DNA of 64,000 nt from Hydrogenophaga pseudoflava (GTDB lineage: Bacteria; Pseudomonadota; Gammaproteobacteria; Burkholderiales; Burkholderiaceae_C): the NCBI RefSeq assembly GCF_031020795.1, contig NZ_JAVHJP010000006.1:310001-374000 (forward strand). Direction: 5' to 3'. Under the pieces are notes generated by a model. It saw nothing but the letters and a program-made list of their open reading frames with translations. It ran no database searches and was not told where the DNA came from. Below, piece by piece: positions 11,749 through 19,735 of this stretch (the stretch's first letter is position 1; every line of letters starts with the position of its first letter). Position numbers and translations under genes: made by a program.

Positions 11749-12547
11749 ACCCGCCACGCCCATGGGCACGCTGCACGGCCTCTCGCTCGGCCCGGGCGAC
11801 CCCGGCCTCATCACCCGCACCGCCTGGGCCGCGCTGCAGCGGCGCGACGCGGTCTGGGTCTACCCCGTGCGCAGCGGCAAGACGCCCAGCTACGCGCTGG
11901 ACATCGTGCAGCGCGCCGGCCTGGTGCCGCCCGAGACCCACACACCGCTGCTGTTCCCGATGACGCACGACGGCGAGAAGCTGGCCCGTGCCTGGCTGAA
12001 GGCCGCACACACGGTGCTGCCCTGGCTGCAGGCCGGGCGCGACGTGCTGTTCCTGGTCGAGGGCGATGCGTCCACCTACGCCACCTTCGGCCACCTGGCG
12101 CGCACCCTGCGCGCGCTCGACGAGCGCGTGCCGGTGGAGGTCACCGCGGGCGTCAATTCCTTCACCGCCGCCTGCGCCGACGTCGGCGAGCCCTTCGCCG
12201 AGCAGGACGACACCGTGGCCATCGTGCCGGCCGCCTACGGCGTGGGCGCGGTGGACCGGCTGCTGCCCGACTTCGACACCCTGGTGCTCATGAAGATCAA
12301 GCCGCTGATCGAGGACCTGCTGGACTGGCTGCAGGCGCGCGGGCTGCTGGCCGGCGCGCACTTCGTGGAGCGTGTGGGCGCGCTGGACGAGCGCCGGCTG
12401 TCCGGCCCCGAACTGCTCACGCTGCGCGGCAGCAAGGTCAGCTACCTCTCGCTGCTGATCGTGAAGAACCCCCACCGCGTGCGCGGCGAGCGCATCAAGG
12501 GCTGCCTGAAAAAGAACACTCCGCCACCACTGGAGACCACCCCATGA
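11741..12547 (+). CDS. cobI: Precorrin-2 C20-methyltransferase
   Basis: This is a 268-residue tetrapyrrole methylase of the CobI/CbiL type. Key stretches are GLSLGPGDPGLIT near the N-terminus, VEGDASTYATF (SAM-site loop) and VEVTAGVNSFTAACADVGEP, with the C-terminal YLSLLIVKNP typical of the family. It adds the C20 methyl group that is later lost during ring contraction. The start overlaps the end of cobL by 8 bp, and its stop overlaps the cbiG start by 4 bp. Length and motifs are complete. Confidence 0.92.
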   Translation: MAEPATPMGTLHGLSLGPGDPGLITRTAWAALQRRDAVWVYPVRSGKTPSYALDIVQRAGLVPPETHTPLLFPMTHDGEKLARAWLKAAHTVLPWLQAGRDVLFLVEGDASTYATFGHLARTLRALDERVPVEVTAGVNSFTAACADVGEPFAEQDDTVAIVPAAYGVGAVDRLLPDFDTLVLMKIKPLIEDLLDWLQARGLLAGAHFVERVGALDERRLSGPELLTLRGSKVSYLSLLIVKNPHRVRGERIKGCLKKNTPPPLETTP

Positions 12548-13323
12548 ACCCGGACATCACCGCCCCTCCCCGCGTCTGCCTGGTCGCCATCACCAAACAC
12601 GGCGCCGCCCAGGCGGCCACGCTGGCGCGGCAGCTGCCGCAGGCGTGGCTTTGTGTCGCGGCCAAGTTCGCCGACGCCACCCAGGGCCTGTCCAACCCGG
12701 TGCAGGCCTACGAGGGCGCGTTCAAGGACCGGATCGGGCCACTCTTCCAGGCCTTCGACCAGATCGTCTTCTTCGTCTCGCTGGGCGCGGTGGTGCGCCT
12801 GATCGCACCGCACCTCAAGAGCAAGGACGAAGACCCCGGCGTGCTGGTGGTGGACGACGCCGGCCAGTTCGTCATTCCCGTGCTCTCGGGCCACGTGGGC
12901 GGCGCCAACGCCATGGCGGACACCGTGGCCGCGCTGCTGGGCGCCACGGCGGTGCTCACCACCGCGTCCGACGTGGGCAAGACCATCCCCGTGGACATCC
13001 TCGGCCGCGAGCTGGGCTGGCGTGTCGAAGCCCCCAAGATCAACATCACCCGGGTGTCCGCCGCCGTGGTCAACGAAGAACCGGTGGCCCTGGTGCAGGA
13101 GGCCGGCAGCCCGCACTGGTGGACCCGGCCCACGCCCCTGCCGCAGAACATCCACCGCCACACCCGTCTGGAAGACGTCGACCTGGGTCGCTACCAGGCG
13201 GTGCTGTGGATCACCCACCGACCGGTGGACGACACGCTGTGGCAGACGCTGCACGAACGGCTGGTGGTGTACCGCCCGCCGCAGGCCATGGGCACCAGCA
13301 CCCCCGCCGGGGCCGCGGCATGA
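12544..13323 (+). CDS. cbiG: Cobalt-precorrin-5A hydrolase, CbiG without its C-terminal CobE-like domain
   Basis: This 259-residue protein contains the N-terminal and middle CbiG domains only. It shows AITKHGAAQA at the start, IVFFVSLGAVVRLIAP, then VLVVDDAGQFVIPVLSGHVGGAN, the signature for opening the delta-lactone of cobalt-precorrin-5A with loss of acetaldehyde. Typical full-length CbiG carries an additional C-terminal CobE-like domain of about 120 residues. That domain is absent here and instead begins the next gene, which starts within the stop codon overlap (ATGA at 13320). So the CbiG polypeptide is split between two genes. The split is seen directly; that the two parts still work together is inferred. 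Confidence 0.92.
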   Translation: MNPDITAPPRVCLVAITKHGAAQAATLARQLPQAWLCVAAKFADATQGLSNPVQAYEGAFKDRIGPLFQAFDQIVFFVSLGAVVRLIAPHLKSKDEDPGVLVVDDAGQFVIPVLSGHVGGANAMADTVAALLGATAVLTTASDVGKTIPVDILGRELGWRVEAPKINITRVSAAVVNEEPVALVQEAGSPHWWTRPTPLPQNIHRHTRLEDVDLGRYQAVLWITHRPVDDTLWQTLHERLVVYRPPQAMGTSTPAGAAA

Positions 13324-14471
13324 AGGTGGCCCTGGGCATTGGCTGCGACCGCGGCACGCCGCTGTCCACGCTGGAGCGGGCGGTCGATGAAGCACTGGCC
13401 ATGGCCGGCCTTCAGCGCGGACAGGTGACCGGCGTGGGCAGCATCACGCTCAAGGCCGACGAACCCGGGTTGCTGGCGCTGGCCGCGCAGGCGGGCTGGC
13501 CGCTGCACTTCTACCCCGCCACCCAGCTGGCCGAGGTGGTCGTACCCCACCCGTCGGAGACCGTGCGCCGCCACACCGGCACCCCCTCGGTGTCCGAAGC
13601 CGCCGCCCTGCTCGCCGCCGGCACCACCGAGGCCTCGGCCCTGTGGGTGGAGAAGCACCGGCTGCGCGGCGACGACGGGCGCAACGCCACGGTGTCGGTG
13701 GCGCGGGTGGAGCCTCGCGCGGCGACCCCGCCACTGACGGCCAATGCCGACCCCGACCGCCGTTTCACGGCCGCCGAGCGGGAGGCGGTGCAGTCGCTGA
13801 TGCAGGTGCGGCGCGACATGCGCCACTTCACCGCGGGTGCGCAGGTCGCCGAAGACGTGCGGGCGCGTCTGCAGGCGGCGTTGCTGGCAGCGCCCTCGGT
13901 GGGGTTGATGCAGCCCCTGCGGGTGCTGCGCATCACCGCCCCGGCGTTGCGCGACCGGCTGGCCGCCGCCGTGGACGAGGAGCGGATGCGCACCGCCCAG
14001 GCCATGGGGTCGCGCGCGGCCGAGTTCCTGGCGCTGAAGGTCGAAGGGGTGCGCGAGTGCGCCGAACTGTGGGCGCTGGTGCTGGCGCCCGACGACGGCA
14101 CGCTGTTCGGTCGCCGCACCCTGGCGAGCGAAATGGCGTGGTGCTCGGCGGGCGCCGCCGTGCAGAACCTCTGGCTGACCGCGCGCGCCGAACACCTGGG
14201 TCTCGGATGGGTGTCGCTGTTCGAACCCGGCGACCTGCACACGCTGCTGGCGCTGCCCGCGGGCGCCGTGCCACTGGGCCTGCTGTGCATCGGCCCGGTT
14301 GACCGCTTCTATCCGGTGCCCATGCTCGTCCAGGAGGGCTGGCGCCAGAAGCGCCCGGCCACAGCCCTCTTCGCCGAAAACTCGTGGGACCCGACCTGGT
14401 GCGATGGCGCCGCATCGCCGGGCACCCTGCCTTCCGTTTCCCTGTCCCCCTGTCCTGTCTCATTCACTTAA
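13320..14471 (+). CDS. bluB: Fusion of a CobE/CbiG-C-terminal domain with BluB (5,6-dimethylbenzimidazole synthase)
   Basis: This is a 383-residue two-domain protein. Residues about 1-130 match the CobE/CbiG C-terminal domain: ALGIGCDRGTP, GVGSITLKADEPGL, then SEAAALLAAG. Residues about 150-356 match BluB, the flavin-destroying nitroreductase-fold enzyme that makes the cobalamin lower ligand from FMNH2 and O2. BluB signatures are RRDMRHF (164-170, with D166 the likely catalytic aspartate), APSVGLMQP (191-199) and QNLWLTARAEHLGLGWVS. A tail of about 25 residues after ENSW has no clear match. BluB needs oxygen, while the ring pathway beside it is the cobalt-early type. The fusion joins two normally separate proteins and takes the missing end of CbiG. 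Confidence 0.88.
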   Translation: MKVALGIGCDRGTPLSTLERAVDEALAMAGLQRGQVTGVGSITLKADEPGLLALAAQAGWPLHFYPATQLAEVVVPHPSETVRRHTGTPSVSEAAALLAAGTTEASALWVEKHRLRGDDGRNATVSVARVEPRAATPPLTANADPDRRFTAAEREAVQSLMQVRRDMRHFTAGAQVAEDVRARLQAALLAAPSVGLMQPLRVLRITAPALRDRLAAAVDEERMRTAQAMGSRAAEFLALKVEGVRECAELWALVLAPDDGTLFGRRTLASEMAWCSAGAAVQNLWLTARAEHLGLGWVSLFEPGDLHTLLALPAGAVPLGLLCIGPVDRFYPVPMLVQEGWRQKRPATALFAENSWDPTWCDGAASPGTLPSVSLSPCPVSFT

Positions 14472-14481
14472 GGAGCACCAC

Positions 14482-14664
14482 ATGAGCACCCAAGTTCAAT
14501 CCGTCGCACGGCCTCGCGCAACCACATCTACGGCCTGGCCGGCCCTGGCCGGTGCCGCAGCACTGGCCCTGGTGGTGCTGTATGGCGTCGCCTTCGCCAA
14601 CAGCCCGCTCGCCCACAACGCCGCCCACGACGTGCGCCACGTCACGGTCAAGCCGTGCCACTGA
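14482..14664 (+). CDS. cbtB: Cobalt transporter subunit CbtB
   Basis: This is a 60-residue protein with a single membrane helix (about residues 21-40) and the CbtB C-terminal pattern of histidines: HNAAHDVRH ending in KPCH. CbtA and CbtB form a predicted cobalt importer that is usually under cobalamin riboswitches, as here. AAGGAG lies 7 bp before the ATG. It lies 10 bp downstream of the BluB fusion and 10 bp upstream of cbtA. The terminal HVTVKPCH segment is a likely metal-contact site. Confidence 0.9.
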   Translation: MSTQVQSVARPRATTSTAWPALAGAAALALVVLYGVAFANSPLAHNAAHDVRHVTVKPCH

Positions 14665-14674
14665 GGAACGTCCC

Positions 14675-15481
14675 ATGAGGCTGTTCCACCGACTGATCTG
14701 GGCCGCCCTGGCGGTGGCCCTGGCCGTAGGCACCCTGCAGACCGCGCTGCACCAGCTCTGGGCCGTCCCCCTCCTTCTCGAGGCCGAACGCTTCGAGGAC
14801 CAGAAGGCGGTGGCCGCACCCCCTGCGGCCCACGCGCACAACGAGGAGCACGCGCATGTCCACGACGAAGATGCATGGGCGCCCGCGGACGGCGCCGAGC
14901 GCACGTTCTGGACCTGGGTCGCCAACGTGCTGCATGGCTTCGGACTGGCGCTGCTGGCCCTGGTGGCGCTCACGGCCTGGGTCTGGCGCCGCGGGTCCGG
15001 GCCTGCCTCACCGGAACGGACCACGCCCGTCTGGTTGCTGGCGATGGGCGTGGCGGCCGCGGGGTTCCTGAGTCTCCACCTGTGGCCATCGCTGGGCCTG
15101 CACGCCGAGATCCCCGGCATGGACGCCGCCGAGCTGGGCGCGCGCCAGCGCTGGTGGCTGCTGTCGGCGGTCAGCGCCGGCGCAGCCTGTGCCTGCCTGG
15201 CGTTTGCCCGCGGCCACTGGCGCTGGGCCGTGGCGGCAGCGCTGCTGGCACTGCCGTTTGCCGTGGGTGCACCGCAGCTGCAGGCCGACCCGCTGGCGGG
15301 ATTCGCACCCGAGGCCCAGGCGGTGCTGCGCCCGCTGGGACAACAGTTCGTCGTGGTCACACACGGCGTCGCTGTCGGTCTCTGGATGTCCCTGGGTCTG
15401 GCCTGTGCCTGGGCCTTCGCACGCTGGGTGAACCCCCTGGTAACCGCACCGCACCACGAAGGAGCCACCCATGGTGCCTGA
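14675..15481 (+). CDS. cbtA: Cobalt transporter subunit CbtA
   Basis: This is a 268-residue integral membrane protein of the CbtA family, with about five to six hydrophobic segments. After the first membrane helix there is a histidine- and acid-rich loop (HAHNEEHAHVHDED, about residues 53-66) that probably collects the metal ion. Histidines in the later helices (SLHLWPSLGLHAE, VTHGVAVG) are typical of the family. It is paired with cbtB and sits between ring-synthesis genes under the same riboswitch, so cobalt import and use are co-regulated. Its end overlaps the cobJ start by 11 bp. Confidence 0.9.
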   Translation: MRLFHRLIWAALAVALAVGTLQTALHQLWAVPLLLEAERFEDQKAVAAPPAAHAHNEEHAHVHDEDAWAPADGAERTFWTWVANVLHGFGLALLALVALTAWVWRRGSGPASPERTTPVWLLAMGVAAAGFLSLHLWPSLGLHAEIPGMDAAELGARQRWWLLSAVSAGAACACLAFARGHWRWAVAAALLALPFAVGAPQLQADPLAGFAPEAQAVLRPLGQQFVVVTHGVAVGLWMSLGLACAWAFARWVNPLVTAPHHEGATHGA

Positions 15482-16481
15482 CGCCACCACGATCAGACAG
15501 ACCACGGGCGGTTGCATCAGCCTGGTGGGCATCGGTCCCGGCCACACCGACCACATGACCGCGCGTGCGCGCGCCGCCATCGCCGAGGCCGATGTGGTCG
15601 TGGGCTATGTCACCTACATCAAGCTGGTGGCCGACCTGCTGGACGGCAAGGAAGTCGTGCGCAAGGGCATGACCGAAGAGCTGGACCGCGCCGTCCATGC
15701 GCTGGAAGCGGCCCGCGCGGGCAAGAAGGTGGCGCTGATCTCCTCGGGCGATGCCGGCGTCTACGGCATGGCCGGCCCGACCTACGAGGTGCTGTTCCAG
15801 GCCGGCTGGACGCCGGAGGACGACGTGACGGTGGAGATCGTGCCCGGGGCCTCGGCGATCAACGCCTGCGCCGCCCTGGTCGGTGCGCCCCTCACGCACG
15901 ATTTCTGCTCCATCTCGCTGTCGGACCTGCTGACGCCCTGGCCGGTGATTGCACGGCGCCTGGACGCGGCCGCCGCGGCCGACTTCGTGGTGGCGCTCTA
16001 CAACCCCAAGAGCGGGCGCCGCACGCGCCAGATCGTCGAGGCGCAACGCCTGTTCCTGCGCCACCGCCGCGCGGACACGCCGGTGGCCATCGTCAAGAGC
16101 GCCTACCGCCGCCGCCAGCACATCGTCCATACCACGCTGGACCAGATGGCCGAACAGGACATCGGCATGCTCAGCACCGTGCTGATGGGCAACAGCAGCA
16201 CCTTCCTGCGGGAGGGGTTGATGGTCACACCGCGCGGCTACGCCCACAAGTACGACGTGGACCAGGGCTTCGAGACCCGCGCCGGCGAGAAGGCCGGGCG
16301 TTCGCTCTCCAGCGGCCTGCTGGGCTGGATCGAGGGGCTGCGCACCGAGCACGCCGCCGGCATGGGCCTGACCGAACTCGCCAGCCGCCATCGCCTGCCG
16401 GCCGACTACATCGAACAGGTGCTGGCGACGCCCGACGAACCCACCACGGCCGATGCCGGGACCGAGGAGGCCGAGCAATGA
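15471..16481 (+). CDS. cobJ: Precorrin-3B C17-methyltransferase with a C-terminal extension
   Basis: This is a 336-residue CobJ/CbiH-type methylase that methylates C17 and drives ring contraction. The N-terminal [47 protein letters not shown] and [13 protein letters not shown] segments are all diagnostic. The catalytic domain ends near residue 260. About 75 residues follow, with a helical [22 protein letters not shown] stretch (broken here only for description) and an acidic tail. Ordinary CobJ proteins are about 250 residues, so the extension is unusual. In Bacillus CbiH60, ring contraction depends on an attached Fe-S domain; here a separate ferredoxin gene overlaps the stop by 4 bp. AAGGAG precedes the ATG by 6 bp. 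Confidence 0.92.
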   Translation: MVPDATTIRQTTGGCISLVGIGPGHTDHMTARARAAIAEADVVVGYVTYIKLVADLLDGKEVVRKGMTEELDRAVHALEAARAGKKVALISSGDAGVYGMAGPTYEVLFQAGWTPEDDVTVEIVPGASAINACAALVGAPLTHDFCSISLSDLLTPWPVIARRLDAAAAADFVVALYNPKSGRRTRQIVEAQRLFLRHRRADTPVAIVKSAYRRRQHIVHTTLDQMAEQDIGMLSTVLMGNSSTFLREGLMVTPRGYAHKYDVDQGFETRAGEKAGRSLSSGLLGWIEGLRTEHAAGMGLTELASRHRLPADYIEQVLATPDEPTTADAGTEEAEQ

Positions 16482-16831
16482 GCGGCACGGAAAAACCCCG
16501 CATCGGCGACTACCGCCGGCACCTGCTGGTCTGCACCGGCACCCGCTGCACGCAGGACGGCGCATCGCAGGCGCTGTTCGACAGCCTGGGCGAGAAGTTC
16601 AAGGCGGCCGGGCTGCACGAGGGCGCGTTGCGCGTCAAGCGCAGCCGCGTGAGCTGTTTTGCCGCCTGCAAGGGTGGCCCCATTCTGTGTGTGCAGCCCG
16701 ACGGCACCTGGTACCACGGCGTGACGCCCGCGCACATGGACCGCATCATCGAACAGCACCTGGTGGGCGGCCAGGTGGTCGCCGACCTGGTGTTCCACCA
16801 GGGGCCTGGGAGCTGCGACCCGGGCGCCTGA
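16478..16831 (+). CDS. Small thioredoxin-like [2Fe-2S] ferredoxin of the cobalamin operon
   Basis: This is a 117-residue protein of the thioredoxin-fold [2Fe-2S] ferredoxin family. Four cysteines in the expected order are seen: CTGTRC near residues 19-24, and CFAAC near 60-64 before [15 protein letters not shown]. The [18 protein letters not shown] end is the typical last helix. It probably donates electrons, either to cobalt reduction during corrin synthesis or to the ring-contraction step, since its start overlaps the cobJ stop (ATGA). Such ferredoxins are often seen in cobalamin operons but their exact partner is not established. It is the last gene of the operon. Confidence 0.82.
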   Translation: MSGTEKPRIGDYRRHLLVCTGTRCTQDGASQALFDSLGEKFKAAGLHEGALRVKRSRVSCFAACKGGPILCVQPDGTWYHGVTPAHMDRIIEQHLVGGQVVADLVFHQGPGSCDPGA

Positions 16832-16940
16832 GCCCCCCCGGCCCGCGCAGGGCCCTGCAGAGTCTCCGCCGCTCTGATTTTCCGACTGGCCAGGGTTGAC
16901 CCGGCCCCCCCGGGAGGGTTGAGCCGCATGCCGCCAGGCA

Positions 16941-16963
16941 TGTCGGTTCTGGACAAGTGTGCG
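16941..16963 (+). promoter_or_regulatory. Candidate GbdR-type activator site upstream of the dipeptidase/dgc operon
   Basis: The sequence starting TGTCGGTTCTGG, followed by ACAAG, lies 114-136 bp before the dipeptidase start. It shares TGTCGG, then G at position 12 and AG at positions 16-17, with the motifs before glyA (43722) and choX (48098). It also shares GTCG-8 bases-CAAGTG with a site before fdhA (31222). It is the only shared element I could find in 16832-17076, a gene-free stretch. Assignment to GbdR is inferred from the gene functions. Confidence 0.35.
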
Positions 16964-17076
16964 TCTGCGGCGCACAAGCCGCCGTGCGACCGCGCCTCAA
17001 CAATGCGCGCACCGGACAGCGTTTCCTAGCAGAAAACCAAGTCCTCTTCGCGTAAACCCTTACCCACCGGACAGCC

Positions 17077-18048
17077 ATGAGCAACTCGCACCAGGACGCC
17101 ATCGTCATCGACGGTCTGATCATCTCGAAGTGGAACCGCTCGGTCTTCGAGGACATGAAAAAAGGCGGGCTGACCGCGGCCAACTGCACCGTCTCGGTGT
17201 GGGACGACTTCAAGAGCACGGTGCACAACATCGCCGAGATGAAGAAGTCCATCCGCGAGAACAGCGACCTGCTCTGCCTGGTGCGCAGCACGGCCGACAT
17301 CGAAAAGGCCAAGAAGGACGGCAAGACCGGCATCATCCTGGGCTTCCAGAACGCCCACGCGTTCGAGGACCACCTCGGCCACATCGAGGCCTTCGCCGAC
17401 ATGGGCGTGCGCGTGGTCCAGCTTTGCTACAACACGCAGAACCTTATCGGCACCGGCTGCTACGAACGCGACGGCGGCCTCTCGGGCTACGGCCACGAAG
17501 TCATTGCCGAGATGAACCGGGTCGGCATCATGGTCGACCTCTCGCACGTCGGGGCCAAGACCAGCGAGGAGGCGATCCTGGCGTCCAAGAAGCCGGTGAC
17601 CTACAGCCACTGCCTGCCCGCGGGCCTGAAGGAGCACCCCCGCAACAAGAGCGACGAGCAGCTCAGGTTCATCGCCGACCGCGGCGGCTTCATCGGCGTG
17701 ACCATGTTCCCGCCCTTCCTCAAGCGCGGCATCGAGTCCACCGTGGACGACTATGTCGAAGCCATCGACTACGTGATCAACCTCGTCGGCGAAGACTGCG
17801 TGGGTGTCGGCACCGACCACACGCAGGGCTACGGCCAGGACTTCTTCGACCACATCACGCACGACAAGGGCCGTGGCCGCCGCCTGACGAATTTCGGCAC
17901 CGTGCAGAACCCGATGGGCATCCGCACCATCGGCGAAATGCCCAACCTGACCGCCGCCATGGAGCGCGCCGGCTGGCCGGCAGCCAAGATCACGAAGGTC
18001 ATCGGAGGCAACTGGCTCCGGGTCTTCGGTGAAGTGTGGAGTGTGTGA
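17077..18048 (+). CDS. Membrane dipeptidase-family (peptidase M19) protein of the betaine cluster
   Basis: This is a 323-residue renal-dipeptidase-type metallohydrolase. Metal-binding motifs are partly visible: VIDGLI replaces the usual D-x-H at the N-terminus, the C-terminal-half histidines appear in DLSHVG and YSHCLP, and the aspartate in GVGTDHTQG. The protein matches the PA5396-type gene that heads the dimethylglycine/betaine catabolic cluster in Pseudomonas. Its real substrate is unknown in the literature I can recall. The N-terminal HxD metal motif seems altered (DGLIIS), so activity may differ from true dipeptidases. The following betaine-binding protein gene begins about 65 bp downstream. 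Confidence 0.82.
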   Translation: MSNSHQDAIVIDGLIISKWNRSVFEDMKKGGLTAANCTVSVWDDFKSTVHNIAEMKKSIRENSDLLCLVRSTADIEKAKKDGKTGIILGFQNAHAFEDHLGHIEAFADMGVRVVQLCYNTQNLIGTGCYERDGGLSGYGHEVIAEMNRVGIMVDLSHVGAKTSEEAILASKKPVTYSHCLPAGLKEHPRNKSDEQLRFIADRGGFIGVTMFPPFLKRGIESTVDDYVEAIDYVINLVGEDCVGVGTDHTQGYGQDFFDHITHDKGRGRRLTNFGTVQNPMGIRTIGEMPNLTAAMERAGWPAAKITKVIGGNWLRVFGEVWSV

Positions 18049-18112
18049 ACCCGTTTCTCTTCCGTTCGAACCGTTCCCGTCGTTTCCCCCAAACCCCAGG
18101 AGTGTCCCCACC

Positions 18113-18991
18113 ATGAAGCCGTCGTCGATGTCCGTCCGTCCCCGCCGCAAGTTCCTCGCCCAGACCCTGGGCATGACCGCCCTGGCCGCCACCGGCGCCG
18201 GTGCCCTGGCCCAGGCCAAACCCACGCTCAAGATAGGCTTCGTGGACGGCTGGTCCGACAGCGTGGCCACCACCCACCTGGCCGCGGCCATCATCCGCAG
18301 CAAGCTGGGCCACCAGGTGGAACTGGTGCCGCTGGCCGCCGGCATCATGTGGCAAGGCGTGGCGCGCGGTGACCTGGACATGACGCTGTCGGCCTGGCTG
18401 CCGGTGACGCACGAGGCTTACCTGGCCAACTTCAAAGACAAGGTGCAGATCGTCGGTGCGAACTACCCGGGCGCCAAGATCGGCCTGATCGTGCCCGACT
18501 ACGTCAAGGCCACCAGCCTGGCCGACCTGAACACCCACCGCACCGATTTCGATAACCGCATCGTCGGCATCGACGCGGGCGCCGGCGTGATGAAGAAGAC
18601 CGAAGAAGCCATCAAGGCCTACGGTCTGGAGATGCGCCTGCTGCCCAGCTCCGGCCCCGCCATGGCCGCCGAACTGGACCGAGCCTACCGCGCCAACAAG
18701 GCCATTGCGGTCACCGGCTGGATCCCGCACTGGATGTTCGCCAAGTACAAGCTGCGCTTCCTGGCCGACCCGAAGAACGTCTACGGCGCCGAAGAGCATG
18801 TGGACAGCGTCATCAACCCCGGCCTGAATACCAAAGCGCCCTCGGTGGTGGCCTTCCTCAAGAAGTTCTCGTGGAAGCCCGAGGAGATCGGCGCCGTGAT
18901 GCTGGCCGTCGAAGGCGGCAGCAAGCCCGCCGCGGCCGCAGAAAAGTGGATGGCCGACAACGCCGCCCGCGTGGCGGAGTGGACGACCTGA
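18113..18991 (+). CDS. Periplasmic glycine betaine/choline-type binding protein (OpuAC family)
   Basis: This is a 292-residue substrate-binding protein. The N-terminus has a twin-arginine motif (RPRRKFLAQ) and a hydrophobic stretch ending in GALAQA, suggesting Tat export. The mature part shows OpuAC features: KIGFVDGWSDS, LSAWLPVTHEAY and TGWIPHWMFAKYKLRFL, whose tryptophans would build the aromatic cage for a quaternary amine. The start at 18113 has AGGAG 10 bp upstream and gives a sensible signal peptide. An in-frame ATG at 18029 would add 28 residues and overlap the upstream gene. No permease or ATPase adjoins it; the probable membrane partner is encoded at 28203-30105. Ligand could be betaine, carnitine or choline. 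Confidence 0.87.
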   Translation: MKPSSMSVRPRRKFLAQTLGMTALAATGAGALAQAKPTLKIGFVDGWSDSVATTHLAAAIIRSKLGHQVELVPLAAGIMWQGVARGDLDMTLSAWLPVTHEAYLANFKDKVQIVGANYPGAKIGLIVPDYVKATSLADLNTHRTDFDNRIVGIDAGAGVMKKTEEAIKAYGLEMRLLPSSGPAMAAELDRAYRANKAIAVTGWIPHWMFAKYKLRFLADPKNVYGAEEHVDSVINPGLNTKAPSVVAFLKKFSWKPEEIGAVMLAVEGGSKPAAAAEKWMADNAARVAEWTT

Positions 18992-18993
18992 CC

Positions 18994-19096
18994 TGACACC
19001 CCCTGCGCCGCTTCGCGGCTTCCCCCTCACTGACGCCTTCGGCTTGGAGGGGGACGCACCCTGTGGCCGGGCCAAGCCCGTTCCACGGGTGCCCTG
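18994..19096 (+). repeat. Intergenic multi-hairpin element of Comamonadaceae type
   Basis: Three stem-loops follow each other directly after the binding-protein stop: GCCGC/GCGGC (19007-19011 with 19015-19019), CCCCCTC/GAGGGGG (19022-19028 with 19047-19053, enclosing a small GCC/GGC hairpin) and CGGGC/GCCCG (19068-19072 with 19076-19080). The wording, with CGCCGCTTCGCGGC and a GGGGGACG box, resembles a repeat I recall from intergenic regions of Acidovorax, Variovorax and Hydrogenophaga. No U-tract follows, so it may be a processing or stabilising element rather than a terminator. Confidence 0.5.
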
Positions 19097-19176
19097 GACC
19101 AGACGCCTCCATACGTGACAGGTCGGGCGCCAGCGTGGCCGAGCGACTCCGACTTTCCCAAAATCGAGACCCCACG

Positions 19177-19710
19177 ATGAATCCCCAGCTTCCCATCGAC
19201 GTCGACGCGCAGACCGGCATCTGGACCACCGACGGCCTGCCGATGATCTACGTGCCCCGGCACTTCTTCGTCAACAACCATGTGGAGACCGAGGCGGTGG
19301 TGGGGCGCGATGTGTACGCCCCGGCGCTGTACAAGGCCGGCCACCGTTCGGCCTGGTTCTGGTGCCAGAAAGAAGCCGCCACCCACGGCCTCTCTGGCAT
19401 GGCCGTGTACGAGCACTACCTCAAGCGCCTGTCGCAGCGCGGCTGGGGCCTGTTTTCCTTCATCGAGGCCGACGCCACCACCGGCCACGCCCGCATCCGC
19501 CTGGAGCACTCTGTCTTCGTGCTGGCCCAGGGCATTGCCGGCGTGCCGGTGGACCACAGCAAGGTCTGCTACCTGTTCGCGGGCTGGTTCTCGGGCGCCA
19601 TGGACTGGGTGCTGGAGACCGCCGGATCGGCGGTCCGCACCACCAGCGAAGAAACGCAATGTGCGGCGGAAGGCCACGGCCACTGCGAGTTCACCGTCCG
19701 CCCCCTCTGA
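19177..19710 (+). CDS. V4R-domain protein (DUF5943-like) of the dimethylglycine cluster
   Basis: This 177-residue protein matches the small gene that sits before dgcA in Pseudomonas (PA5397-like). Its core resembles the 4-vinyl-reductase (V4R) sensing fold. The N-terminal part has YVPRHFFVNNHVE, the centre HARIRLEHSVF, and the C-terminus carries a CAAEGHGHCEF cysteine-histidine cluster typical of V4R domains that bind zinc or a small ligand. No signal peptide or membrane helix is present, so it is cytoplasmic. No biochemical role is established. The operon position suggests help in maturing, or sensing for, the flavin/Fe-S dimethylglycine demethylase. Confidence 0.78.
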   Translation: MNPQLPIDVDAQTGIWTTDGLPMIYVPRHFFVNNHVETEAVVGRDVYAPALYKAGHRSAWFWCQKEAATHGLSGMAVYEHYLKRLSQRGWGLFSFIEADATTGHARIRLEHSVFVLAQGIAGVPVDHSKVCYLFAGWFSGAMDWVLETAGSAVRTTSEETQCAAEGHGHCEFTVRPL

Positions 19711-19735
19711 CTTCCCTTCCGAACCAGCCGCCGCC

